In this document: positions 1 to 10,857 of the stretch, piece after piece | How the letters are laid out: each line of letters opens with the position of its first letter | Position numbering within the stretch: position 1 is the first letter of the stretch | Assembly (NCBI GenBank): GCA_037974665.1 | Contig: CM075783.1 | Coordinates: forward strand, 14,850,762 to 14,914,761 | Source: Ehretia macrophylla | Taxonomy: Eukaryota; Streptophyta; Magnoliopsida; Boraginales; Ehretiaceae | Length of the DNA: 64,000 nt | Direction: 5' to 3' | Position numbers and translations under genes: made by a program | Notes under the pieces: model-generated | Database searches by the model: none | Seen by the model: the letters and a program-made list of their open reading frames with translations, nothing else | What the model was told of the DNA's origin: nothing

Positions 1-143
1 GACAAGTCCTACGCGCGGCGTTATTTTAGCCAAATTTCATCGTTTGGAGGGTCAAAACAGTGAAAAATTCCTGAAAATGTTATGGTCAACAATCTGGTCA
101 AAGTCAACAAACAGAAAAAAGTTAACTATTTCATAATTTTGCC

Positions 144-150
144 TATAAAT
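144..150 (+). promoter_or_regulatory. TATA box of the left-end LTR-like sequence
   Basis: TATAAAT sits in the context CCTATAAATAGAGC, a close match to a plant TATA box. It lies about 125 bases upstream of the tandem repeat. A role as LTR promoter is inferred. Confidence 0.45.
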
Positions 151-273
151 AGAGCTTCAACCCTTTGAGAATTGGGGAGTTAATTTTGGAGTATTATCAA
201 TATTTTTGATATAATTCCAAGTTAGTTCTATTTAGTTTTAAATTTTAATTTTAATTAATTAAGTAGCAGTAGA

Positions 274-479
274 ATACGGGGGAAGTCCTGCCTAGGTAGC
301 TCTTATTCGGGGAAATTTTGCCCAAATAGCTACTTTTAGGAGGAAGTCCGACCCAAGTAGTTATTATCCGATGGAGGTTCTGCCCGAATAGCTTTTAATA
401 GGAAAGCTCTTATTCGGGGGAAACTCATCCCTAATAGTTTTTATTCGGGGGAAATTAGCTCCGCCCGAATAGCTATTTT
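274..479 (+). repeat. Imperfect tandem repeat of about 36 bp, each unit able to form a small hairpin
   Basis: About six degenerate units follow one another. Each has a core TTATTCGGGGGAA and an end GCCCGAATAGCT. TTCGGG and CCCGAA inside a unit are complementary, so most units can fold into a stem-loop. Copies differ by substitutions and small length changes, so the array is not recent. Confidence 0.75.
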
Positions 480-1341
480 GTGTTGGACCTCTGCTCATAT
501 TTCGGGAATCAGAAATGCGCGTTTAATCTATATGGGGGAGCCTTTCTTGACTCTCTTTTATTTACATAACTCGTATTCATTTATGTCTGAGTAGAGTGAT
601 ATATAGGGGTGAATATTGTAAATGATAGTATTTTAATATATGGTCTCGGATTTAGTTTATTCAATTCATATTGCAATGTATGGCTTGTTTTAATTCAGTA
701 TTTCATACATAATGCTTTTAAGTAGACGTTATGATTGCTTTACTGTCGCTTCATGAATATTATACTTGTAGTTAATATTATGAATGTGTTACTTTCGTGC
801 CATATAAATGTTTTAATCATGAATTTATAGGTTGTACCATAGATTCCATAAAATTATAAGTTGTACCATAGTTTCTATTTGTAAGGTTAATTCATTAGTT
901 TAATTTGCCTTGTTGTACTAGGTTAAAATAAGCTAAGTAGATTAACTAGGTCTATAGCTTTTAGCTTAACCGGGTATATGCTTGTACCTTAAGCCCTTGC
1001 AGAACTGGATAAACTAGATATCGAGCCTATATTAATTACCTTATTTACATGTTCAAACCCATAGATCACCACCTCTCGTATTCCACTAATACTTAGTATA
1101 ACTTAGATAATTTAGTTAGTTTAATTTAGTTTATATTTCTCGCATGTTACTCAAACTCTTTGCGAATTGTCACTTAAACGCTTTAACATTTTCACACTAC
1201 TTCACTAATTTAACTAACGAGCTTCCCTGTGGTACGATTTCGTACTCATAGCATACTACACTACGAAGATCCGTGCACTTGCGGATATTTTAACTTGGTT
1301 TATTTTGCGCACATTTTAATGCACAACCCGATCGCATCACA

Positions 1342-2028
1342 TTTCAAACCATCAAATATATTCTATGAAGTCATTAGAGCATATAAGAAACAACGGAACA
1401 AGCATTAAACCACTACAATATTAGATCACAAAAATAATAGCACAAACTTTAATTGAATTTAATACAAGAATGGAATGCACCCTCACCTCTTTTGAAGATC
1501 AAAGAATGGTCTTAAGGTCCTAAGGATGAAACACAACTAATTTGGGAAACAATGGAAGCAAGAATGAAGCAAGAAGCAATTTTTTTTTTTGGAGAAGTTA
1601 CTATTCTCGTAATTCTTTTTTGGCTATTTTTTTGACCCATTTTTTTTGTTTCTTAGCTTATAATGTTCTCATGAGATGGTCAAAAGGTAGGTCAAGCAAT
1701 TAGGGCATTTCAATAAGGGTAAATGGGTCACTTGGGTGATTAAATTTCAGCAAAACAAAATGCTAAAAAATCTGAAAAAAAATCCCGCTAGTACTATTCA
1801 TCAGACATTTTGCGATTTTTTTTTCCGTTGATCCCGATATGCAATGCACGCACGGTTAGGGTCTATAGTCCCTAAAAGTATGTAGTATTTTATAAAAATA
1901 TAATATGCATGAAAAGAAACAGTTGAATTTTTGGAAATATAAAAAAAATGAAGTAATTAGCTTAAGTTACATCTAAATTAACCATTTAATGAATGCAATT
2001 AATGAAGTGCTGGGTTCGGGGTGTCACA
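1342..2028 (-). mobile_element. Element F 3' LTR remnant
   Basis: In minus-strand reading the LTR opens with TGTGACACCCCGAACCC at 2028 and is preceded by a polypurine tract. Only the first roughly 690 bases remain. A stretch at 1485-1500 (CCCTCACC in plus orientation) resembles the matching part of the 5' LTR near 12150. Confidence 0.6.
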
Positions 2029-2041
2029 TCCTCCTCTCCTT
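2029..2041 (-). other. Polypurine tract of element F
   Basis: On the minus strand this reads AAGGAGAGGAGGA and abuts the LTR start. It is the expected primer site for second-strand synthesis in LTR elements. Confidence 0.6.
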
Positions 2042-2045
2042 ACAA

Positions 2046-2065
2046 AAATTGCGTCCTCGCAATTT
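2046..2065 (-). other. Stem-loop beside the polypurine tract, element F
   Basis: AAATTGCG and CGCAATTT form a perfect 8-bp stem around the loop TCCT (AGGA on the element strand). The same hairpin with different base pairs occurs at the equivalent place in elements A, B, C and D. Confidence 0.6.
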
Positions 2066-2153
2066 CTTGAGTTGAAATGACTTCCAAGAACTGCAACAGT
2101 TTCCGTCGGACTTGAAGTCAAGAAGTGTAATGCCGAAGGAGACTAAGAAGAGC

Positions 2154-4723
2154 TGTCACGACCCAACTCGACCCCACCTACGATCAGTCAGGACGTAACA
2201 GAATTTCGACAGTAAAACGACAGTAACAGGGAACCCGGGGCTCTAAACCAACCCTTTTTAACTTTATACATCTAACTCCAAAGATCAACAACAACTCCAC
2301 AACTTGCAACAACATACAACACAACCATTTTCATACATTAAACAACCATTTAACAGTTCATTCACAAGTTATACGCCTCCGTTCCAACATCAACCATAGG
2401 CCAACTATATACAAGCATAATATATATAACGCTAGCCTTGCAATCTATTCATGTTCCAAAATAAGACTGCTAAGCTAACAATATTTAAACAACTATCTAT
2501 AGATCATCTTATACAACATAAACTTCCAAGTAAATACAACCCAACTGGTTTTAGTAATCAAGATAACAAAAAGAGAACTACAACTCAGATATCACGAATA
2601 AGACTCTGGCACATAGGACTCGTCCACATAAGGCACATTCTCAGCTTCTTGAGGCATGTACCAGTAGCCCAGTTCAGTAACACCTACTTGCAAATAACGA
2701 ATAAGAGTGAGTTTATATAAATCAAGCCTAATGAGGAATTTATAGATCTTTAACACATAATAAACATAATCATCAATACAAGTATAATAATGACCGTAAA
2801 CAAATAGTAAGGATACGATACACTTGTTGAAGAAGCTCCATACATCATTTCAATGCTCACCAACTCCTCCAAACTCATTGACACATTCTTGAGGTACCTT
2901 AACCTAGACCCACACCCCATGGCCTCTCCGCCCATGCAAGATAGGGACTAGCCATGATAACTGTGCCCGCAGCCCAGGATACCTCCCAAGGTGACACAAC
3001 ATTATCAAAGCTCACAACAATGAGACTCAACATAAATAAACCGAGAGATCAACAACGAAAGTGCCCGATTCCCGTACTCAATAATCATCAATATTCAGAG
3101 AGATTAGCAATGAAAGTGCCCGATTCCCATACCCAATAATCATCAATATATACTCCAAGAGATCAGCAACGAAAGTGCCTGATTCCTATACTCAATAATC
3201 ATCATTCAATTAACAATGTAACGCTCAGGATTAACCTCGAGCGCGCTACTCACGGTTGAAACAACAATCAATAATCAATTAAACCATATTTCAATCATCA
3301 ATTAAACAACATTTAACAATTAACAATTATATATTCCCGAAACAATTAAGTTAGATGACAAAGTAGGCCATCCAACTGAACATGCATTAAACCACACAAC
3401 CAACCCTACTCTAACCATCAACAACATAAGATTCAATCACTCAAACACCACCCAAATGACCAGAGGCAAATATCAACATTTTAAAGAAAGCCAACCCAAA
3501 CTTCTAAAAGTAATCATTAACATTCTACTAATCGGATAACCTTCAAACCAATTTCTATCACTCACCCACTCAATCAACAACATAAGCCCACTCGAAACCA
3601 ACCATAATCCATCCAAATCAAGCCCAACAACCCTAAAACCCTAATGCACCATGGCTGAAATTTTTGGACTTTCACACCGACATAACAATCAAAATTTCGG
3701 TATTACAACATTACTACCACGTATTTAACAAACTTTTAGAAACTAACAGCAAGCAATTCCAACCACCACAACAAAATTATTCAACAACTAGCCAAATTAT
3801 CAACTTTAATACCCGGAAAATAAAAATACATGCTACAATGGTTCAAAACTGCTATAAACCCATATAAACAATCCTTGGCAGCTATTGAGCACTAATATAA
3901 AGACAGTTTAGCATTTCACTGGATAAATAAACAGTTATATGAAAAGACATAAAAATAACACTTTGAGATCTATAAATTTTCTCTCACCTTTGATGCAAAC
4001 TAAGGCTAGAAATGTATGCAATGGATGCCCAACAAGTAAAATCCAACTTTAAATGACAAGCTTTGCCCTTCAAATGAGTTTTCTCAAGAAAAATTGCTTT
4101 GAAAAATAGTTGAAAAACCTCTCAAGCTTGCCTATGGAGTTTTGGCCATCTAGGTGTTTTTTGAGTATGTTTTGTGTTGTTTTGATTGTGTGTTGATGCA
4201 ATATAAGTAAATGTCAAACAAATAAAAATGGTCAAAGTTGAAGCCTTTCTTAGTTTTTAGTATTTTAGTCTTTTAATTTAGTTTTCTTGACTATTTTTGC
4301 TCACAACATGCAATCGACACTTAGGCTAGTTTAAGTAGTATATTTTTAGTTGACAAGGAGTTTCACAAGCAAAAACTTTCACCTGATTCTGTTTAAAACT
4401 TGATTTTCGCAAAAGAAGGTATAAAAACCCTTTTAAAATCCTAAGCCAATTTGAAATTCGTTTTAATCAAACACAGGTCTATTAATGTCCGAGGACTAGG
4501 TTTTCAAGGGTTAAAAAGACCAGTTTCAAAATTATAACGGACGTGTTTAAAAAACACTATTCACAAAAGTCGATGATAAAATTTCTTATTCCGTTTTTTA
4601 TGAAAATTTCATGAATGCATGTATTAGGAATATAAATCACAAATTTAGCACATTCTAACTCATATAACACATAAACATGTCAAAGCACGCAAATCTAAGA
4701 AAAGACGAATCTGGGGTTTCACA
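2154..4723 (-). mobile_element. Element E 3' LTR
   Basis: On the element strand it runs from TGTGAAACCCC (4723) to the end reading GGTCGTGACA (2154). It carries the same blocks as all other gypsy LTRs in the window: a TATATAA box, a splice-donor-like GGTGAGAG, a GC-rich hairpin block near 2920-2945, and a micro-ORF-like block near 2585-2680. A minisatellite at 3043-3212 lies in U3. Confidence 0.85.
3043..3212 (-). repeat. Three-unit minisatellite (about 55-59 bp) in the U3 of element E
   Basis: Three units each contain GAGAGATC-AGCAACGAAAGTGCCCGATTCCC followed by an ACTCAATAATCATCAATAT-like tail, starting at 3043, 3098 and 3157. The other E LTR has the array at about 7856-8015. B-type LTRs carry two units and A-type LTRs only one, so unit number changes between subfamilies. 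Confidence 0.75.
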
Positions 4724-4736
4724 TTTTCCCCTCCTT
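4724..4736 (-). other. Polypurine tract of element E
   Basis: On the minus strand this reads AAGGAGGGGAAAA and abuts the 3' LTR. A partly paired AATTG/CAATT stem follows at 4742-4759. Confidence 0.7.
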
Positions 4737-4854
4737 AAAACAATTGTGTCCTCGCAATTCTTCCCTGACTCTCGGAGGACCTCATGTACTGTTGGCTCAA
4801 ACATATGAAATGAAATATCGATTACCAAATTCTGAATAGCAACTAAGAACGTCA

Positions 4855-5215
4855 ACTAGGAATACCAAACAAGAAGCTTGAATAGGAACGCTGAATAAGA
4901 ACACCGACTAGGACTTCTGAATGTGAATCTCAAATAAATTACAGAAGAAGAATGCCAAACATAAATCTCGTAATAGAGCACCAATCGAGAATACCAAGTA
5001 AAAACTTCAACAAGATCACCGAGCGAGAATACCAAATAATAATCCCAATATAAGAACTCCAGATAACACCGTGTAAGAATTCCACATAAGAATACCGCAT
5101 AGAGAATACAAAGGAAGAAGTCCAAAGAAGTATGCTGAATAATAATCTTCATATAGAAATCCTGAGAAAGAATACCGAATAAGTTCATCAAATAAGAATC
5201 CCAATAGTCAACATA
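4855..5215 (-). repeat. Quasi-periodic noncoding tract of element E
   Basis: Degenerate units near 14-16 bp with the core GAATACCAAATAAGAA or CCGAATAAGAA follow one another for about 360 bases between gag and the polypurine tract. A similar tract occurs in element F at 9540-10240. It has no recognisable coding content: frames open here only because the short unit lacks stops. Confidence 0.6.
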
Positions 5216-5429
5216 TAGTCATAAAGTAGCTTGACCCCTAATCGGAATTTCATATGCTTCGGCGTCATATACTACTCAGTCGCCAACTGATATAATGCAC
5301 GTGCTAACTTTAATCATATAAGGAAAACTCTATACTTACATTTAGCACGTTGCACTCAAGGAAATATGATATCTAATTGGTTGGGAATAAGTAAGTTAAC
5401 TTTTACTACTGCTGTCGTCTCTGGAAATT

Positions 5430-6683
5430 CCTCAAAGTCTATTGCATAGGCTCGAGCCTGAACCCACAGCTGCTGCGATATGCTGCCTGGACCCCTGGCT
5501 GACCCGTAGAACTCTGATACCTGGGACAATCCCTGGCCCTATGTTGGTTGCTGCCGCAACCCAAACATGTCCCTGCCTTCCTCTGACAGTCGGCCTCCAT
5601 ATGGCCCTTACGTTTACAATAAACACATTGCGGTGTCGGAGCACTGACACTGCCTCCTATAGAAACAGAAGCTGAATAAGCAGCTGAACCAGTCTGCTGC
5701 TGAGGTCTCCCAACACTGGGCCCATACTGACCTTGAGACTGGGTCAGCCTGTATTATGACTGAGCCTGATAGGATCCCGGATAAAACTGTGGCCTAAATG
5801 ATCCTTGCTGCCCCTGAGGTCGGAAAGAACTCTGGTGAACCGGTGGCTGATAATCATTCTGCTGTACCAAAGGCCTATACACAACCTGCTGACCCTGCGG
5901 CTGAAATGGCCTCTTGTTGGCCTGACCAGAAACAATATGTTCCCCTTTCCTCTTCTCTAGCTTGGAAGCCACATCAAAGGCCTCAGAAAACACGTCATAC
6001 TGATTCAGGGTCATTGCATCTTGAATCTCGGGCCTTAAACCCAACATAAACCTCCGAGTCCTACGCTCCTCATCTGCTACAAACTCCGGTGCATACCGGG
6101 ACAACCTGGTAAAAGTGGCCTCATACTAAGCCATTGAAGCATCACCCTGAACTAAAGACAGGAACTCTACCTCTCTCCGCTCCCGTGCAATCCTCGGGAC
6201 ATACTTCGCCCGGAATGCTCTGAGAAAGGTATCCCAGACATATGGAGTACCTCGTGCCTCCCAACCAGATCTCACCGTGTGCCACTACTCCTCTGCCTCA
6301 TCATCAAACAAATATACGACAAAGGTGTCTTTCCTCTCATCAGTATAATCTAGAGGATCAAATATTTTCTCAACTTTATTAATCCATGCCTCGGCCTTCC
6401 GATCATCTAGCTCCCCCTGAAATCTTGGTGGATAGTACCCCAAGAATTCCTTCAACGTACCACGCCCGTGGTAACCACCCTGAACATTTAACAACTGAGT
6501 CTGCAATGTATGTGCTTGGGCAGCCTGCCCTGCTAGTAACTGTGTCTGCGCTGCCATAATCTCCATCATCTTATCCATGGCTGCACCAATACGGTCATCA
6601 CCCCGATCTCAGCCCGGTGCCACATTATCCGGAGCCTCATTACCACCCTCAGGCCTACCACGCGTTCTCGGACGCCCAGCCAT
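5430..6683 (-). pseudogene. gag remnant of element E (capsid and CCHC zinc knuckles)
   Basis: The region begins with the MAGRPRTRGR-type N-terminus seen in element A. It continues through the plant Ty3/gypsy capsid domain (the motif [17 protein letters not shown] lies near 6400-6460) and a Q/P-rich linker near 5750-5930. It ends in two CCHC zinc knuckles near 5500-5640 that would bind RNA. Gag forms the cytoplasmic virus-like particle that packages element RNA. The frame is broken in several places, so this is a fossil. Pol domains are absent, and nothing suggests that they were lost recently: gag is followed directly by the quasi-periodic tract. Confidence 0.8.
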
Positions 6684-6959
6684 TCTACTAATCAAAGAGC
6701 TAGCACAAGTTATAGCATATAGACAGGCTATAGACAATTATTAGCACATAAGCAACAAACTCACATAAAGCACATAAATCAATTAAGTATTATTCACATA
6801 AACAAATTGATCACATAATTACATAGTCACTAGATCACATAATCACTTAATCACTTAGTCATATTGACACACATTTCACTTTTCTTTCACTTTATACATA
6901 CTTGCATGCTTGGGCCACTACCCACATTCCGAGGATACCCCGGCTGACAGCTAACATGC

Positions 6960-6971
6960 GCTCTGATACCA
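6960..6971 (-). other. Primer-binding site of element E (tRNA-iMet type)
   Basis: On the minus strand it reads TGGTATCAGAGC, complementary to the 3' end of plant initiator methionine tRNA. It lies 5 bases inside the 5' LTR, followed by the conserved leader block that includes CAGCCGGGGTATCCTCGG. Confidence 0.85.
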
Positions 6972-6976
6972 CTAAA

Positions 6977-9527
6977 TGTCACGACCTAACTCGACCCCAC
7001 CTACAATCAGTTAGGACGTAACAAAATTTCGGCAGTATAACGACAGTAACACGGAACCCGGGGCTCTAAACCAACCCCTTTTAACTTCATACATCCAACT
7101 CCAAAGATCAACAACAACTCCACAACTTGCAACAACATACAACACAACCATTTCCATATATTAAACAACCATTCAACAGTTCATTCACAAGTTATACACC
7201 TCCGTTCCAACATCAACCATAGGCCAACCATATACAAGCATAATATATATAAAGCTAGTCTTGCAATCTATTCATGTTCCAAAATAAGACTGCTAAGCTA
7301 ACAACATTTAAACTACTATCTTTAGATCATCTTATACAACATAAACTTCTAAGTAAATACAACCCAACTGGTTTTAGTAATCAAGATAACAAAAAGAGAA
7401 CTACAACTCAGATATCACGAATAAGACTTTGGCACATAGGACTCGTCCACATAAGGCACATTCTCAGCTTCTTAAGGCATGTACCAGTAGCTCGATTCAG
7501 TAACACCTGCTTGCAGATAACGAATGAGAGTGAGCTTATATAAAACAAGCCCAGTGAGGAATTTATAGATTTTTAACACATAATAAACATAATCATCAAT
7601 ACAAGTATAATAATGACCGTAAACAAATACTAAGGATACGATACACTTGTTGAAGAAGCTCCGTAATGCTCACCAACTCCTCCAAACTCATTGACACATT
7701 CCTAAGGTACATTAACCTAGACCCACACCCCATGGCCTCTCCGCCCATGCAAGATAGGGAGTAGCCATGATAATTGTGCCCGCAGGCCAAGATGCCTCCC
7801 AAGGTGACACAACATTATCAAAGCTCACAACAATGAGACTCAGCATAAATAAACCGAGAGATCAGCAACAAAAGTGTCCGATTCCCATACTCAATAATCA
7901 TCAATATTCTGAGAGATCAGCAATAAAAGTGCCCGATTCCCGTACCCAATAATTATCAATATATATTTCGAGAGATCAGCAACGAAAGTGCCCGATTCCC
8001 GTACTCAATAATCATCATTCAATTAACAATGTAACGCTCAGGATTAACCCCGAGCGCGCTACTCACGGTTGAAACAACAATCAATAATCAATTAAACCAT
8101 ATTTCAACCTTCAATTAAACAACATTTAACAATTAACAATTATATATTCCCGAAACAATTAAGTTAAAAAACAAAGTAGGCCATCCAACTGAACATGCAT
8201 TAAACCACACAACCAACCCTAGTCTAACCATCAACAACACAAGATTCAATCACTCAAACACCACCCGAACGACCAGAGGCATATATCAACATTTTAAAGA
8301 AAGACAACTCAAACTTCTAAAAGTCATAACTTACATTCTACTAATCCGATAACCTTCAAACCAAGTTCTATCACTCACCCACTCAATCAACAACATAAGC
8401 CCATTGGGAAACCAACCATAATCCATCCAAATGAAGCCCAACAACCCTTAAACTCTAATACACCATGTCTGAAATTTTTGGACTTTCACACCGACATCAA
8501 AATCAAAATTTTGGCATTACAACATTACTATCACGTATTTAACAAACTTTTAGAAACTAACAGCAAGCAATTCCAACTACCACAACAACATTTATTCAAC
8601 AACTAGCCAAATTATCAACTTTAATACCCGAAAAATAAAAATACATGCTACAACAGTTCAAAACTGCTATAAACCCATATAAACGATCCTTGGCTGCTAC
8701 TGAGTACTAGTCTAAAGACAATTTAATATTTCATTGAATAAATAAACAGTTATATGAAAAGACATAAAAATAACACTTTGAGATCTATAAATTTTCTCTC
8801 ACCTTTGATGCAAACTAAGGCTAGATATGTGTGCAATGGATGCCCAACAAGAAAAATCCAACTTTAGATGACAAGCTTTGCCCTTCAAATAAGTTTTCTC
8901 AAGAAAAATTGCTTTGAAAAATAGTTGAAAAACCTCTCAAGCTTGCCTATGGAGTTTCGGCCATCTAGGTGTTTTTTGAGTATGTTTTGTGTTGTTTTGA
9001 TTGTGTGTTGATGCAATATAAGTAAAGGTCAAACAAACAAAAATGGTCAAAGTTGAAGCCTTTATTAGTTTTTAGTATTTTAGTCTTTTAATTTAGTTTT
9101 CTTGACTATTTTTGCTCACAACATGCAATTGACACTTAGACTAGTTTAAGTAGTATATTTTTGTTGACAAGGAGTTTCACAAAGTAAAAACTTTCACCCG
9201 ATTCGGTTTAAAACTCGATTTTCGCAAAAGAAGGTGTAAAAAACCCTTTTAAAATCCTAAGCCGATTTGAAATCCATTTTAATAAAAAAATAGGTCTATT
9301 AATGTCCGAGGACTAGGTTTTCAAGGGTTAAAAAGACCAGTTTCAAAATACTATTCACAAAAGTCGACGATAAAATTTATGATTCCGTTTTTGATGAAAA
9401 TTTTATGAATGCACACATAGCATGTATTAGGAATATAAATAACAGATTTAGCACATTCTAACTCATATAACACATAAACAGGTCAAAGCACGCAAAACTA
9501 GGCAGAGGCAAAATCTGGGATTTCGCA
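6977..9527 (-). mobile_element. Element E 5' LTR
   Basis: This is the partner of 2154-4723, in the same orientation and colinear over its whole length. Its right end (GGGATTTCGCA in plus reading) is followed by the AGAGC duplication. TTATATAAGC on the minus strand near 7534-7543 is the LTR TATA-like box. Confidence 0.85.
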
Positions 9528-9532
9528 AGAGC

Positions 9533-10857
9533 GAACGTCACTGAAGGAAGCCCAAGTGGGGTAGCTAAATAAAGGCTCCTACGAAAATACCCAATAGGAG
9601 TCCGGTAAGAATGTCACATGAGGAGGCCATTTACTAATGCTGAGAGAGCACCAAAAGAAATCCCATTAAGAAGAGTATGAAGCTAATATTCAAAATGCCC
9701 GGATAATATCAAGAAATTCCCAAGAAGGAAGTCCGGTGAATCCCAACTCTAACTTGTCAAATAAAGGCTCAAGATTGCCAAATAAAGGCCTAATTAGAAG
9801 TCCAGCTTGGGACTCTGAGAAAATACCACTAATAAATCTGATTAAGGATGTCGAATAAAGGCTCCGAATAAGTATACGAATCCAGAAGTCTGAATAAGAA
9901 TCTCTCTAATTATGAATCACCATACAAGAATCCCCAATATGCTCATTATACTAGTAGTCCAGAGGAAATCCCAAATAATCTCTAGGCAAGAATACCAGAC
10001 GAAAATACCGAAGAAAATACCTAATAGGAATATCAAGGTGGTACCATAAGTAAAATCCCAAACAAGAAATCCAAGTGGGAGTATGCGCAATGAATACTGA
10101 CCAATACTCATAAACATGAATTCTTTCGAATAAGAGTATCAAATAAGACCTCCATATATGACGCCAACTAAAAGATCTATCCGAGATTCCCAAATAGGAG
10201 TTCCAACCAAGAAGTACCGTTTAAGAAGTGCCAAGAGAGTCCGGATTTAATCTCGGGGCATCAAATCCCTTCACTGATCCCAATAGCCGATTGAACCATT
10301 ATTCTTTCACCAGTCAGCATCAACGGCCATCTCTTTCAGGGGAGAATGCTTACTTACCGATTTAAGGGGACAATGCATGAATGCCAAGATATCACCTAAT
10401 GTAATTGATGTAATGTTCATATATCAGGAGATTATGACATATATCACACAAGTTATTATATAACCTAAAGTTTTATAACACAAAGTTAATCAACAAGATA
10501 GTTCAAATACGAGTCATACGCAATGAATACAATTCACAACACAACTATGCCGAGACACTCAAGTATACACGTTACAATCAATATTTCGAGCAAGTAGCGA
10601 TTCATGATAGATCAATTCAATTCATGATTAGTTATATCACTACACTTGACAAGTATTTAACACACAGTACAAATCACTGTCACATAGATCACATATTAAG
10701 TTCTGGACACATGATTGCACAAAAGACACTCACATTCTCGAGGCACACCAAGCACACACCTAATCAAGACACATTTCACAAGCATGCACTCGAGGTTCAC
10801 TGCCCAACAGTCCAAGGACCATATCCCGGCTGAGAGCATCTAAGCTCTGATACCACT
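9533..10857 (-). mobile_element. Element F interior, noncoding
   Basis: This continues element F to the right of inserted element E. The part 9540-10240 is a degenerate quasi-periodic tract like that of E (units such as AATACCAAATAGGAGT and GAATAAGAATCTC). The part near 10480-10800 is rich in CACAT/ATCACAT motifs typical of the leaders of these elements. I see no retroviral domain. The short minus-strand frames at 9917-10193 follow the repeat period and look non-genic. Confidence 0.55.
10844..10855 (-). other. Primer-binding site of element F (tRNA-iMet type)
   Basis: On the minus strand it reads TGGTATCAGAGC and stands 2 bases inside the LTR that starts at 10858. Confidence 0.8.

Larger units (their letters stand above)
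1..1341 (+). mobile_element. LTR-like fragment of an unassigned retrotransposon, left end outside window
   Basis: This noncoding stretch has a TATA box near 144-150, a tandem repeat at 274-479, and a long AT-rich tail that ends near 1339-1341 in CA. Directly after it the sequence switches to LTR sequence of element F. A TATA box followed by about 1.2 kb of untranslated sequence ending in CA suits the U3/R/U5 part of a long LTR in plus orientation. It is unrelated to the LTR family filling the rest of the window. No primer site or coding sequence is joined to it, so it may be a solo LTR inserted into F. The lineage is not recognised, and the right border is judged only from the change in sequence character. 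Confidence 0.45.
2154..9527 (-). mobile_element. Element E: gag-only (TR-GAG-like) Ty3/gypsy element with both LTRs
   Basis: Two LTRs of about 2.55-2.57 kb (2154-4723 and 6977-9527) face the same way around an interior of about 2.25 kb. The insertion is flanked by the exact 5-bp duplication AGAGC (2149-2153 and 9528-9532). Reading right to left there is an iMet-type primer site, a short leader, a gag region with zinc knuckles, a quasi-repetitive noncoding tract and a polypurine tract. No protease, reverse transcriptase or integrase is present, which is the plan of TR-GAG elements that depend on proteins from relatives. The gag is broken in several places. LTRs differ by roughly 3-5% in the part compared by eye, which suggests 1-2 million years. 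Confidence 0.85.

Noticed and set aside
274-479. Regularly spaced repeats that could recall a CRISPR array
   Set aside because: The units are contiguous and degenerate without unique spacers, and the window is clearly plant retrotransposon DNA.
9917-10193. Overlapping minus-strand open frames in the element F interior
   Set aside because: They follow the 14-16 bp quasi-period, have low-complexity aromatic composition and no domain.
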